Assembly: GCA_016210545.1 (NCBI GenBank)
Contig: JACQTY010000236.1
Location: 1 to 33,439 of the forward strand
Reading direction: 5' to 3'
DNA: 33,439 nucleotides
From: Chloroflexota bacterium
Lineage (GTDB): Bacteria; Chloroflexota; Dehalococcoidia; JACVQG01
In this document: piece after piece, positions 7,697 to 16,967 of the stretch
Layout of the letters: every line of letters starts with the position of its first letter
Position numbering within the stretch: the first letter of the stretch is position 1
Notes under the pieces: generated by a model
The model's database searches: none
What the model was told of the DNA's origin: nothing
The model's input: only the letters and a program-made list of their open reading frames with translations
Translations under genes and position numbers: made by a program

Positions 7697-9112
7697 TTAC
7701 GGGTTGTCCGTGGCAGCCTTCTGCGGGCGTCCCGGCAGGCGGAGACCCGTCAGGCCAGCCACACCGGCTATCAGCAGCACCGATGCTGTCACGAAGGCAT
7801 AGTTGTAGCTTTCGGTGACATCGAAAAGGTATCCACCGAGGAACGCTCCCAGCGCCCCGCCCACCGAGTTGGCCGCGGCCAGCGTCCCGAATATGGCCCC
7901 GAGAGCGCCCAGGCCAAAGAGGTCCCCGGCTATCGCCGGGAACATGGGAATCCAGCTTCCGTAGGCGAAACCGTAGATGGCCGCAAAAAGGTAAAAGGCG
8001 GGCAGGCTGCGGGCGACCATAAGCCAGTACAGCATACCCGCCGCCAGGCCGAAGGATATTATCAAAGAGTTGCGCCGTCCAATGCGATCGGATACGATGC
8101 CCATGGCGACCTTGCCCACGATATTGGCTACTCCCAGTACCGACATGAAGGTAGCGGCCACGGCCGGCGAAAAACCAACGTCGGTGGCGTGAGGGACCAG
8201 GTGAACGAGGATCAGCTGCTGTGTGAAACTGGAGGCCATCATGCACAGGGCGAGCAGGCGGAAAGACCTCGTAGCCAGGGCTTGCCGCAAGCTGAGCCCT
8301 GATTCCGGCGGGGTAAGGTCGACATGGCCCGCTGCGCTGGCTCGTGCCGGCGCCACGCCGCCGGGTTCTCCACGGGGCCCATCGCCCCGCTTCCCATCGG
8401 GTTCCAGGCCCATGTCGCCGGGGCTGCGTCTTAAGGCCAGGGCTGCGCCGCCAACAGCGACGACCAGCACGATTCCCAGCACAGCGTAGGCGAATCTCCA
8501 GTTATGGGTGAAAATGAGGTACGTGGCCAGGGGTGGGAAAGCGATCGTGCCCAGCCCGGCCCCCGCCTGCACGATGCCCTGGGCCAGGCCGCGCTTGCTC
8601 ACAAACCAGCGGGAGATAGTCGGGCCGATGCTGCCCCAGCCGGCGCTCCTCCCCAGGCCCATGACAAGGCCGAAGGCCACGTAAAATTGCCACAGGGCCG
8701 AGACCGCCGATGCCAGGAGATAAGCCCCGCCCGTGAATATGCCGCCAACGGCTACCATGATCCGGGGGCCGTACTTATCGGCCATCACCCCCAGGAAAGT
8801 GGCCAGCCCGGCGGCGACCAGGTTTCCCAGGGCGAAGGCCCCGGCCACCATGCCCCGTGTCCAGCCGAACTCGCCGAGGAGGGGTTTGAGGAATACCCCC
8901 TGACTGTTGGATATGCCGGCTGACAGGCCGGTCTCCAGGAAGGTGGCCGCCACTATGACCCATCCGTAATAAAAAGGGAGAAAACGGCGGGCGGAGCTGC
9001 GGGCAGTGGAGTCTTTCAGAAACGTATCTCCCGGACATGGGCCGTCAGGCCCACGTGCATCGACAGTGACGTTCGAATTGTAGGTTCTTGTTATGGCACA
9101 GTCAAGAGGCAC
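7697..9112 (-). CDS. MFS transporter, OFA/monocarboxylate-type (copy 4 of 4); 5' end uncertain
   Basis: A 12-helix carrier closely related to copy 3: FLPFYYGWVIVAATF, first-loop ADKYGPR, helix 8-9 loop SDRIGRRN, late motif YGFAYGSWIPMFPAI. The open frame reaches back to an ATG at 9112, but a strong promoter (9077-9105) lies inside its first 12 codons, so translation cannot begin there from that promoter. The ATG equivalent to the start of copy 3 is at 9060 but is out of frame: it reads 14 codons to a TGA. The difference from copy 3 is one missing base in the first 20. A CTG at 9019 with GGGAG upstream is in frame and could serve as a weak start. The transporter body from FLPFYYGW onward is intact. 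It could be a real 5' frameshift, a start-site change, or an assembly error. Confidence 0.85.
   Translation of the reverse strand: MPLDCAITRTYNSNVTVDARGPDGPCPGDTFLKDSTARSSARRFLPFYYGWVIVAATFLETGLSAGISNSQGVFLKPLLGEFGWTRGMVAGAFALGNLVAAGLATFLGVMADKYGPRIMVAVGGIFTGGAYLLASAVSALWQFYVAFGLVMGLGRSAGWGSIGPTISRWFVSKRGLAQGIVQAGAGLGTIAFPPLATYLIFTHNWRFAYAVLGIVLVVAVGGAALALRRSPGDMGLEPDGKRGDGPRGEPGGVAPARASAAGHVDLTPPESGLSLRQALATRSFRLLALCMMASSFTQQLILVHLVPHATDVGFSPAVAATFMSVLGVANIVGKVAMGIVSDRIGRRNSLIISFGLAAGMLYWLMVARSLPAFYLFAAIYGFAYGSWIPMFPAIAGDLFGLGALGAIFGTLAAANSVGGALGAFLGGYLFDVTESYNYAFVTASVLLIAGVAGLTGLRLPGRPQKAATDNP
9077..9105 (-). promoter_or_regulatory. Strong sigma-70-like promoter of MFS copy 4
   Basis: Minus strand TTGACT (9100-9105), 17-base spacer, TACAAT (9077-9082). 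It is a sister of the copy 3 promoter, and the bases around both hexamers are conserved. The start site is predicted near 9070. Confidence 0.7.
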
Positions 9113-9382
9113 AGATATGATGGGGAGTCACGGAGGCAGAGATGTAGGGTGGGTGAAGCGAAGGAGCATGCATCATAATCGATTTCTTGAATCTGGAGCG
9201 GATACCACCTTAGATATAAATACCCGACTTTTGAGATAGCCTCCGAAGCGTAACCCACCATTTCTTTCGACCGGGGTGTGCCGCTGAAATCGGGGCCTAC
9301 AGGGCTATGAGGACCAAAACGCTGCGCCACACCTTCGCCGAAGAGGCTGAGGATGGCCAAACAAAGGCGCCAGTTTCAGAAG
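9113..9382. other. Non-coding spacer
   Basis: Between MFS copy 4 and the proline tRNA. I see no gene, promoter or clear hairpin. A short minus-strand open frame (9091-9360) overlaps the MFS promoter, has no ribosome site and was rejected. Confidence 0.35.
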
Positions 9383-9459
9383 TGGTCGGGGCGGACAGAT
9401 TTGAACTGTCGACCTCTTGGTCCCGAACCAAGCGCGCTACCGTGCTGCGCTACGCCCCG
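9383..9459 (-). tRNA. tRNA-Pro (anticodon CGG), CCA encoded
   Basis: A complete cloverleaf can be drawn on the minus strand: acceptor CGGGGCG pairs with CGCCCCG; D-stem GCGC/GCGC; anticodon arm CTTGG-TTCGGGA-CCAAG with anticodon CGG and G37 as in proline tRNAs; T-arm GACAG-TTCAAAT-CTGTC; discriminator A, then an encoded CCA. Total 77 bases. It reads CCG proline codons, fitting the GC-rich coding. A damaged partial duplicate lies 52 bases upstream on the same strand. Confidence 0.93.
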
Positions 9460-9511
9460 GTGAGATGACTGCAATAGGCTGTGAATATCGTTGCCCGCAA
9501 GCGCTGAGCGG

Positions 9512-9570
9512 TGAACTGTCGACCTTCCCGATCCCGAATCGGGACGCCTACCGTGCTGCGCTACGCCCCG
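9512..9570 (-). pseudogene. Partial, degenerate duplicate of tRNA-Pro
   Basis: The first 23 bases match the neighbouring tRNA-Pro exactly (acceptor 5' strand, D-loop). The D-stem 3' strand is altered (GGCG instead of GCGC). The anticodon loop TTCGGGA is unchanged but the stem has become CCCGA/TCGGG, still fully paired, which turns the arm into a member of the CCCGA...TCGGG palindrome family. The T-arm 5' half (GGTCGACAGTTCA) is kept, but its 3' half and the acceptor 3' strand are absent. It cannot fold as a tRNA, so it is probably a tandem-duplication remnant. Confidence 0.75.
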
Positions 9571-9595
9571 GTGAGGAGAAAAAAAAGTCCCTGTA

Positions 9596-9847
9596 CTATT
9601 TTGCTTTAGGCTCCGCCTCGAGTCCCTGCGGCTCGATGGCCTGGCGGTGTCTCTCCAGGATCGCTTTCCACGCCTTCGCTCGGGTCCTGGAGCCGGGCTT
9701 GTCGACCTTCTCTGCTGAGACCTTGTGATTGAGGGCCTTCGCCAGTTGATCAACGAGAAGATTCAGTCTGATGACCTCTCGCCTTAAGGCAAAAAACTGG
9801 ACAGGTATGCTGGGGTCACTCCAGTCGATGCGTTCTTCTTCTGCCAT
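9596..9847 (-). CDS. Small hypothetical protein
   Basis: An 83-residue charged, mostly helical protein with no motif I recognise. The middle (VQFFALRREVIRLNLLVDQLAKALNHK) has a leucine/valine heptad-like spacing compatible with a short coiled coil; the C-terminal third is rich in Lys, Arg and Glu. The start ATG at 9847 has only a weak GGGGG element upstream, but a good promoter sits 20-47 bases before it. Stand-alone gene between purA and the tRNA. Could be a small nucleic-acid-associated or regulatory protein; that is a guess from charge only. Confidence 0.55.
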   Translation of the reverse strand: MAEEERIDWSDPSIPVQFFALRREVIRLNLLVDQLAKALNHKVSAEKVDKPGSRTRAKAWKAILERHRQAIEPQGLEAEPKAK

Positions 9848-9865
9848 TCGTACCCCCAGAGGCTA

Positions 9866-9894
9866 AGTTTATCGGAAAAACGAATGAAATACAA
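9866..9894 (-). promoter_or_regulatory. Sigma-70-like promoter of the 83-residue gene
   Basis: Minus strand TTGTAT (9889-9894), 17-base spacer, TAAACT (9866-9871). It lies in an AT-richer patch directly upstream of the small gene, so the gene is transcribed independently of purA. Confidence 0.5.
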
Positions 9895-10042
9895 GTGAAA
9901 CGCGCCTGGCCAGCAGGGTCTTTGCATGGTCCCGGCGCGAAGGGATGTCTACGGGGCGCGAGAAAGATGTCGAGGGGCCTGTGGGGGAGCGGCTGAGACC
10001 AGGCAACGCCGTTTTGCAAGGCTGCGGTGTCCCGGGTCTGAT

Positions 10043-11335
<1,293 letters not shown>

Positions 11336-11353
11336 CTATTTTTACCGTCTGGA

Positions 11354-11382
11354 ATAGTATCACAAACACAAGGCAGCGTCAA
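11354..11382 (-). promoter_or_regulatory. Sigma-70-like promoter of purA
   Basis: Minus strand TTGACG (11377-11382), 17-base spacer, TACTAT (11354-11359), about 28 bases before the purA ATG. The rest of the spacer to 11506 contains short CGCTGAGA-type repeats and no gene. Confidence 0.65.
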
Positions 11383-11506
11383 AGGTGGTAGCTCCTCTGC
11401 CATCCTCACTAAAGAGGTCCGGAACGGGGGCTACCGCCGAGAACGCAGAGTACGCTGAGAGGTTCGCTGAGATTACCCGATGGGACGCCAGTCGAACTCT
11501 GCGCCT

Positions 11507-12145
11507 CTACTTGCCTCTCAGTTGCTGCCACACATACAGCAGCCGCTGCGCCGCGGTGGCCAGGCTCAAAACGGCTGTGATTGCCAGGACAATGACCATC
11601 GCTGTTTGCCCCAGGAGCAGTCCCACGGCCAGCAGGATCACACGCTCCGCCCTGGTGAATAGCCCTACCGGGCAGGCCAGCCCGATCCCTTCGGCTCGCG
11701 CCTTGATGTAGCTGACAAGTCCGGATGTTACCAGGCTGATATTTACCAGCAATATCCCCCACATGCTCCACGCGAACGGCTCACGGATGAAGAACACCAG
11801 CAGCCCCAGGAACAGCGCAGCCTCCCCCACCCTGTCCAGGGTAGAGTCCAGAACGCCGCCAAACCGGGAGGTCTTGTTGCTGGCGCGGGCCACCGCGCCA
11901 TCCAGGAGATCGAAGACGCCCGATACCAGCACCAGAATCCCGGCCGCGAGAAGATGCCCAAGCCCGGCGGCGGCCGCCGCCACGAGACCGATCAGCAGGC
12001 CGATGACAGACAACACATTGGGGTGTATCCTTGTCCTGGCTATCGCCGAGGCTAACCGTGCGGCCAGCGGGCCGGAGATCGACCGGCGCCATGTCTCCAG
12101 CCTTGCCGTCCGTCTTTCTTTCAGCGAGAGTCGTGGTTCTGCCAA
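11507..12145 (-). CDS. CDP-alcohol phosphatidyltransferase (phosphatidylinositol-phosphate synthase type)
   Basis: An integral membrane enzyme of 212 residues that transfers a phosphatidyl group from CDP-diacylglycerol to an alcohol. The catalytic signature D-x2-D-G-x2-A-R-x8-G-x3-D-x3-D is complete: Asp79, Asp82, Gly83, Arg87, Gly96, Asp100, Asp104. Five to six hydrophobic segments follow a basic N-terminus. The class alone does not name the acceptor alcohol. The adjoining PimA-like mannosyltransferase and Ino1 point to inositol phosphate, as in actinobacterial PgsA/PIPS. It starts at a TTG two bases after the stop of the mannosyltransferase, with AAGGTG upstream, so the two are translationally linked. 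A glycerol-phosphate acceptor cannot be excluded. Confidence 0.88.
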   Translation of the reverse strand: MAEPRLSLKERRTARLETWRRSISGPLAARLASAIARTRIHPNVLSVIGLLIGLVAAAAAGLGHLLAAGILVLVSGVFDLLDGAVARASNKTSRFGGVLDSTLDRVGEAALFLGLLVFFIREPFAWSMWGILLVNISLVTSGLVSYIKARAEGIGLACPVGLFTRAERVILLAVGLLLGQTAMVIVLAITAVLSLATAAQRLLYVWQQLRGK

Positions 12146-12147
12146 GA

Positions 12148-13281
12148 CTACACCTTCTTGTGCTTGTCCAGCCCGAACTGCCGCTGGAGCTGATCATAGT
12201 ACTCCAGGACCCGGCGGGCGATCTTCTCCCAACTATAGTCCTCGGCCTTGGCCCTCCCCTGGGCAGCCATCTTCTCACACAAGGCCGGGTTATCGAGCAA
12301 GGAGCTTATGGCCCGGGCCAGCGCGGCCTCGTCCCGGGGAGGGACCAGGAGGCCATCCACCCCCTGACTCACCAACTGGGAATAGCCGTTAATGGCCGTG
12401 GCCACAACCGGTCTCCCCATAGCCATTGCCTCCAGCAGGACCATGCCGAAGCTCTCCCCTCCAGTAGCCGGGGCACAGAAGACGTTCGCGCCGTTGTAAT
12501 AGCGGGGCAGGTCGTCATAAGGGACAAGGCCAGCGAAGCTCACGTCCGCCAGCTGTCTATCCCTTACCAGTTTCTCGTACTTCGGGCGAAGGAGGGTCCC
12601 CGGGCCCACTATCTCCAGCCTTACGTTGGGGTGGTCTTGCTTGACCTTCTGGTATGCGGCCAGAAGATAGTCCAGCCCCTTGCGTTTCTCCAGCCGCCCC
12701 ACAAAAAGGATGGTCTTGCTGCCGTTGGCCCGTGGGCCGCAGGCCTTTGAACGCGGGGAGAAGTGTTCCACGTCCACGCCGTTCGGTATGATAACATACT
12801 TGCCGGGGAAATACTTGCTGACGTATTCGAGGGCGGGTTGAGACACCGCGATCCTTCCGTGCAAACGGCCAGACCAGCGCCTCAGGATTAGCTTGGTCAG
12901 TCCATAGAGCCTGGCCGTTTGGTGGTAGGCGTGAAAGGTGCCCACATTCAGGGAACCGGACAGGCGGAGGGCGGCGTAGGGCAGCATCGGGGTCAGGGGT
13001 TCGTGAACATGAACAACGTCGAATTTCTCGGCGTCCAGGATGGCGCGAACGCGACGGTTGAGGGTGAGGGACAGGGTTATACGGGCCATAGAACCGCCCG
13101 AGGGAACGGGCACCGGCCTGCCCACGGGTATGATGCTGGGATCGCCCATCGGGGACGAGCAGGGGGCGATGATCTTGACCTGATGGCCCCACTGGGTGAA
13201 GTAGCGCTTCAGGTTGGAAATGTGGACGGTGACCCCGCCAGGGTACGATAAATCGTAAGGCGAGACCAGAGCAATTTTCAC
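12148..13281 (-). CDS. GT4 glycosyltransferase, phosphatidylinositol mannosyltransferase (PimA)-like
   Basis: A 377-residue GT-B fold enzyme. The N-terminal domain opens with the glycine-rich acceptor loop SPYDLSYPGGV; the C-terminal domain has the sugar-nucleotide elements GRLEKRKG (residues 195-202) and the retaining-enzyme motif E276-x7-E284 (GESFGMVLLEAMA). Peripheral cytoplasmic-face membrane enzymes of this type transfer mannose from GDP-mannose to phosphatidylinositol. The assignment rests on sequence style and on the operon with ino1 and the phosphatidyltransferase. Another lipid or sugar acceptor is possible. A hairpin (13351-13384) separates it from ino1 upstream. Confidence 0.85.
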   Translation of the reverse strand: MKIALVSPYDLSYPGGVTVHISNLKRYFTQWGHQVKIIAPCSSPMGDPSIIPVGRPVPVPSGGSMARITLSLTLNRRVRAILDAEKFDVVHVHEPLTPMLPYAALRLSGSLNVGTFHAYHQTARLYGLTKLILRRWSGRLHGRIAVSQPALEYVSKYFPGKYVIIPNGVDVEHFSPRSKACGPRANGSKTILFVGRLEKRKGLDYLLAAYQKVKQDHPNVRLEIVGPGTLLRPKYEKLVRDRQLADVSFAGLVPYDDLPRYYNGANVFCAPATGGESFGMVLLEAMAMGRPVVATAINGYSQLVSQGVDGLLVPPRDEAALARAISSLLDNPALCEKMAAQGRAKAEDYSWEKIARRVLEYYDQLQRQFGLDKHKKV

Positions 13282-13350
13282 GGGGTCCAGCCTAACCTCA
13301 CCTTGAAAAGTCCTCCCGCTTGCTTCTGTCGCCGTTTTTCGTAGAAAGGG

Positions 13351-13384
13351 CAGCGATTCCGGGTCGCCTGAGCCGGATCGCTGG
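13351..13384 (-). terminator. Hairpin between ino1 and the mannosyltransferase gene
   Basis: CAGCGAT-T-CCGG pairs with CCGG-ATCGCTG around a 10-base loop, with one bulged T. It lies in the 159-base gap after the ino1 stop. With no T-run it may only attenuate, letting some transcription pass into the lipid genes. Confidence 0.4.
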
Positions 13385-13440
13385 CGGCCCGGTTCACGGA
13401 ACCGACAAGACGCGGCAACCGACCAACCCTAGCCAATAAC

Positions 13441-14517
13441 CTATTTCCCGGCGCCGGCGATAAACTCCTCCACAAGTTTGAACGCCTCGGAGTCCGTGTA
13501 TTGTACGGGGGGTGACTTCATGAAATAGGACGATGGGCCAATAATGGCGCCGCTTTGCCCTCTGTCCTTGGCCAGTTTGCAGCAACGCAGCGCGTCGATT
13601 ACTACCCCTGCCGAATTGGGGCTGTCCCAGACCTCCATTTTTAGCTCCAGGTTCAGCGGCACGTCGCCGAAAGTGCGGCCCTCCATACGGATGTAGCAGA
13701 ACTTTCGGTCAAGCAGCCATGGAACATAGTCGCTCGGACCCACGTGGATGTTGTCCGGTGGTATTTCATAGTTGAGCTGGGAGGTGACGGCCTGGGTCTT
13801 GGAGATCTTCTTCGATTCCAGGCGTTCCCGTTCCAGCATGTTATAGAAGTCCGTATTTCCGCCAAAGTTAAGTTGATAGGTCCGCTCCAGTTTGACGCCA
13901 CGGTCCTGGAAGAGGCGCGTGAGGACGCGATGGGTGATAGTGGCGCCGACCTGCGACTTGATATCATCGCCGATGACCGGCAGACCCCTTTCGGCGAACC
14001 GGTTCTGCCAGTAGCTCTCCCTTGCGATGAATACCGGGATGCAGTTAACGAAGCCGCAGCCTGCGTCCAGTATTTGCTCGATGTACCACTTGGTGGCAGC
14101 CTCACTACCCACGGGGAGATAGCTGATCACTACGTCGGTCTGGGTCTCTTTGAGTATCTTGACGATGTTGGCGGTGGCCCCCGGCGCCTTGGTGATGACC
14201 TGGGAAAGGTATTTGCCGAGGCCATCGTGGGTCATGCCGCGGTGGACTTTGACCCCTGTCGGCGGGACCTCGCAGAACTTGAATGTGTTGTTCGGCGGCG
14301 CGTAGATTGCCTCTGCCAGGTCTTTACCGACCTTGTTCTGGTCGATATCAAAGGCAGCGACAAAGTTGATGTCGCTAATATGATAGCCGCCCAGGTTGAC
14401 ATGCATCAGTCCGGGGACGAAGTCCTCTTCCTTGGCGTTGCGGTAGTAGTGTACCCCCTGTACCAACGAGGAGGCACAGTTCCCCACGCCGATGATCGCC
14501 ACATTTATTTTTCCCAA
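13441..14517 (-). CDS. ino1: Inositol-3-phosphate synthase
   Basis: Converts D-glucose 6-phosphate to 1D-myo-inositol 3-phosphate using a bound NAD that is recycled. The start is placed at a TTG (14517), giving 358 residues, close to the roughly 367 of actinobacterial Ino1. The reading frame extends 56 codons further back, but those codons are low-complexity and precede the family's N-terminus. AAAGGAG lies 11 bases upstream of the TTG. NAD-binding glycines are in [10 protein letters not shown] (residues 8-17); conserved features follow: [21 protein letters not shown] with the catalytic-type lysines, and VGPSDYVPW. It heads the inositol-lipid gene group. Confidence 0.95.
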   Translation of the reverse strand: MGKINVAIIGVGNCASSLVQGVHYYRNAKEEDFVPGLMHVNLGGYHISDINFVAAFDIDQNKVGKDLAEAIYAPPNNTFKFCEVPPTGVKVHRGMTHDGLGKYLSQVITKAPGATANIVKILKETQTDVVISYLPVGSEAATKWYIEQILDAGCGFVNCIPVFIARESYWQNRFAERGLPVIGDDIKSQVGATITHRVLTRLFQDRGVKLERTYQLNFGGNTDFYNMLERERLESKKISKTQAVTSQLNYEIPPDNIHVGPSDYVPWLLDRKFCYIRMEGRTFGDVPLNLELKMEVWDSPNSAGVVIDALRCCKLAKDRGQSGAIIGPSSYFMKSPPVQYTDSEAFKLVEEFIAGAGK

Positions 14518-14713
14518 TACTCCGTCAGCTCCTTTGCCAGAAGCTCCCTCGCCGGCCGGCAATCGGTTCACCACCCGCGGCGGGACAGCCTGCGCAAATA
14601 TTTTGAGAGGGGGATATCTAATCGTTCTGGACTTACCGGCGCGCCCCGGCGCAGGCGCCTGGCTCCCGTAGACACACGTTCCCAATGGGACCGTCCGAAA
14701 GTCAGCCGCCCTA

Positions 14714-15589
14714 TTATACCAGACCGTGCGGGGGACCTGAAGCCCTTATCACCATGACCGGCATTTGAGCCGCTCTCGTCACTTTGTCGGTCACGCTGCC
14801 CAGGATCCAGCGACCGAAGCCGCTGCGTCCGTGGGTGGACATGGCGATAACGTCGGCCTGTTTCTGCTTGGCATAGTCCAGAATAGACTCGGCCGGGGAG
14901 CCAACCAGGGTTTCGGAGCTGACTGCCAGGCCCTTTTGCTTCAGTTTTGCTTCCACGCCCTGCAGGTAATTCTCCGATGCCTCGCGCTGGGCCTTGATTA
15001 TGGGTTCCAGGTCGATGCCCGGATAGTCCTGGGTCGCCGCGATGCGATAGGCCGGCAGCGCCACGTTGAGCAGCAGGATCCGGGCGTTCGTCTTTCGCGC
15101 CAGCTCCTCAGCATAGGGAACAGCGGCTTCACCAGTGTCGGAACCGTCCAGAGGCAGGAGCAGCCTGCGGAAAGTCTTCCTCTCTATCACCCCCGCCGCG
15201 GCCAGTTTGGTGTTGACCAGAAACAGAGGTATGGTGACGCTGTGCAGTACCTTGTCGGCTACACTGCCCAGGACCCAGCGGGTGACGCCGGAACGCCCGT
15301 GGCTGGCCATAACTACCAGGCCTATGCCGCTCTTCTCGGCGTAATCCAGGATGACGTCGGCGGCGACGCCGCAGAGGACCATCGGCTGGGCCCGCAGACC
15401 CGCCCTCTTGAACTTGGTGGCTATGGTGTCGATATATGCTTTCAGCAGTCTTTCAGGAAGCCGGGGGAGGTCGCAAACGCCCAACATATGGACCTCGGAA
15501 CCGAGACATTCGGCCAGCTCCCGGGCATACGGGACTGCGGACTCCGCCAGTTCCGAGCCGTCCAGGGAAAGCAATATCTTGTCGAACAT
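14714..15589 (-). CDS. Universal stress protein, tandem UspA domains
   Basis: A 291-residue protein made of two UspA domains (about residues 1-140 and 148-285). Each starts with a beta strand and LDGSE/LDGSD and each ends with the ATP-binding segment: [19 protein letters not shown] and [19 protein letters not shown]. Such proteins bind nucleotides and modulate stress survival; the partner is unknown. AAAAGGAGG seven bases before the ATG fixes the start. It is divergent from the PHP gene, the two starts being 80 bases apart, and lies upstream of ino1 with a 196-base gap. Confidence 0.93.
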   Translation of the reverse strand: MFDKILLSLDGSELAESAVPYARELAECLGSEVHMLGVCDLPRLPERLLKAYIDTIATKFKRAGLRAQPMVLCGVAADVILDYAEKSGIGLVVMASHGRSGVTRWVLGSVADKVLHSVTIPLFLVNTKLAAAGVIERKTFRRLLLPLDGSDTGEAAVPYAEELARKTNARILLLNVALPAYRIAATQDYPGIDLEPIIKAQREASENYLQGVEAKLKQKGLAVSSETLVGSPAESILDYAKQKQADVIAMSTHGRSGFGRWILGSVTDKVTRAAQMPVMVIRASGPPHGLV

Positions 15590-15633
15590 GGGGTCCTCCT
15601 TTTCCGTTCGCCTTGTGCCTTGTTCCCGGTTCC

Positions 15634-15662
15634 TTGTTAAGCCTGGGCGTTTGTGGTATTTT
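15634..15662 (+). promoter_or_regulatory. Possible promoter giving a leaderless PHP message
   Basis: TTGTTA (15634-15639), 17 bases, TATTTT (15657-15662). The predicted start is at about 15669-15670, exactly at the GTG start codon of the PHP gene, which has no Shine-Dalgarno sequence. Confidence 0.35.
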
Positions 15663-15669
15663 TATTACC

Positions 15670-16338
15670 GTGCTGTACGATTTCCATACACATACCCTGC
15701 TCAGCGACGGGGAGCTATCCCCTCTGGAGTTGATAGCCAGGGCCCAGGCCAGCGGCTATTCGGCTATAGCCCTCACAGATCACGTCGGCCTGGGTTCGCT
15801 GGAACGTGTGGTCAGGGAAATAGCCGCGGATTGCGCTCTGGCGAGGAAGCACTGGGACATCCTGGCCATACCGGGCGTGGAGTTGACCTACGTCCCCCCG
15901 GCGGCCATACCGGAGGCCGCCCGGCAGGCTAAGGAACTGGGGGCGTGGCTGGTGGTGGTCCACGGCGAGACGGTGGTTGAGCCCGTGCCGAAGGGAACCA
16001 ATAAGTCGGCCCTGTCGTCTCCCCATGTCGACATTTTAGCACATCCTGGCCTCCTGTCTATAGAGGAGGCCAGGAGCGCTGGCCAACAAGGCGTCTTTCT
16101 GGAGATAAGCGCCCGCTCCGGCCACTCGCTCACCAACGGCCATGTATACCACATGGCCAGTCTGGCGGGGGCCAGGTTGCTCCTGAATTCCGATGCCCAC
16201 CGGGATTCAGACCTGCTCACCGAGCCCTTTGCCCAACGAGTGGCCCAGGGCGCCGGCCTATCTAACGGAGAGATAAGACAGGCCCTTTACCACAATCCCC
16301 ATGACCTGCTAGACAAACTGCCCCGGCATCCTGAGTAG
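15670..16338 (+). CDS. PHP-domain phosphoesterase (histidinol-phosphatase-like)
   Basis: A 222-residue metal-dependent hydrolase of the polymerase-and-histidinol-phosphatase family. The set of metal ligands is nearly complete: His6 and His8 (HTHTLLSDG), His38 (TDHVG), Glu71 (GVELTY), His98 (VVHGE), His125 (LAHPG), Asp175 and His177 (NSDAH). The frame is open for 78 codons upstream, but these overlap the uspA promoter area and do not resemble the family, so the GTG at 15670, immediately before DFHTHT, is taken as start. It may dephosphorylate a small phosphate ester; a role in removing phosphate for the neighbouring inositol pathway is possible but only a guess from proximity. Confidence 0.88.
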   Translation: MLYDFHTHTLLSDGELSPLELIARAQASGYSAIALTDHVGLGSLERVVREIAADCALARKHWDILAIPGVELTYVPPAAIPEAARQAKELGAWLVVVHGETVVEPVPKGTNKSALSSPHVDILAHPGLLSIEEARSAGQQGVFLEISARSGHSLTNGHVYHMASLAGARLLLNSDAHRDSDLLTEPFAQRVAQGAGLSNGEIRQALYHNPHDLLDKLPRHPE

Positions 16339-16342
16339 TGCG

Positions 16343-16378
16343 GGCGCCTGTCGCCAGCCATCTGGCTGAGGCGCCTTT
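16343..16378. terminator. Bidirectional terminator-like hairpin
   Basis: Outer stem GGCGCCT/AGGCGCC enclosing inner stem GCCAG/CTGGC, followed by TTT on the plus strand. It lies between the converging PHP and zinc-ribbon genes, only four bases after the PHP stop. Confidence 0.6.
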
Positions 16379-16395
16379 GCCCCGATTAAGTGTGT

Positions 16396-16536
16396 CTAGC
16401 CCTGCCCGATGCGGAAGACCTTGGTCCCGCAAACGGGGCAAGCGCCGCGGGTCGCGGGCCGCCCATTCTTCAGAGTGATCTTCTGGGCGTTCTTTATCTC
16501 CCTCTTGGAACGACACTTGAAGCAATAAGCTTGCAT
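16396..16536 (-). CDS. DUF5679-type zinc-ribbon mini-protein
   Basis: A 46-residue protein. It reads MQAYCFKCRSKREI, then TLKNGRPATRG, then ACPVCGTKVFRIG. Two CxxC pairs (Cys5/Cys8 and Cys33/Cys36) should bind one zinc. The pattern matches the DUF5679 family of very small zinc ribbons, whose function is unknown. The start is secure: AAAGGAGGTGAT lies five bases upstream, and a good promoter precedes it. The overlapping 87-residue frame at 16262-16525 is a shadow. Confidence 0.88.
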   Translation of the reverse strand: MQAYCFKCRSKREIKNAQKITLKNGRPATRGACPVCGTKVFRIGQG

Positions 16537-16571
16537 TTATATCACCTCCTTTCTATGTCCTATCTGAGCCA

Positions 16572-16601
16572 AATATAAACCCAATCTACGTCAAATGTCA
16601 A
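16572..16601 (-). promoter_or_regulatory. Strong promoter of the zinc-ribbon gene
   Basis: Minus strand TTGACA (16596-16601) with TTATAT at 17 bases (16573-16578), or TATATT at 18 bases (16572-16577). Consensus -35. The start site is about 30 bases upstream of the ATG. Confidence 0.65.
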
Positions 16602-16876
16602 TAGCTTTGGCCCCTATTTTTGAAGGTTTTTTGAAAATAGTTTGGATTCTCCTTTGGGCTGGAGCCGCGGTTTTCTTAGTCTTGGGCCGGGGGAACCGCG
16701 TGGACGGGCACCGCAAGGCGTCGTCTGAAAGTCTCTCGCGCTATGGTCGTGCAGGCTTCGCACACTGGATCCACCCCGGCTCTAACCCACTCCCCTCAAG
16801 GGATATCCCGATTTATCGGTATTTGCTTGCTTTCCTATTTGCAAAGAATCCACCGGCCACGGCCTCCCTAAATACG

Positions 16877-16905
16877 TTGCAGGCTTTGGCGTCTCGCGCT
16901 ATAAT
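16877..16905 (+). promoter_or_regulatory. Strong promoter of the flavin-reductase-like gene
   Basis: TTGCAG (16877-16882), 17 bases, consensus TATAAT (16900-16905), about 60 bases before the ATG at 16968. The remaining spacer from 16602 holds a doubtful 127-residue frame (16595-16978) that overlaps this promoter and has no ribosome site, and an imperfect palindrome at 16807-16820. Confidence 0.7.
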
Positions 16906-16967
16906 CAGCCATGCCCGCAGGCGCGACGGCGCCTGCGGCGACTGTAGTGGAAAGGAAAGAGGCAGGC

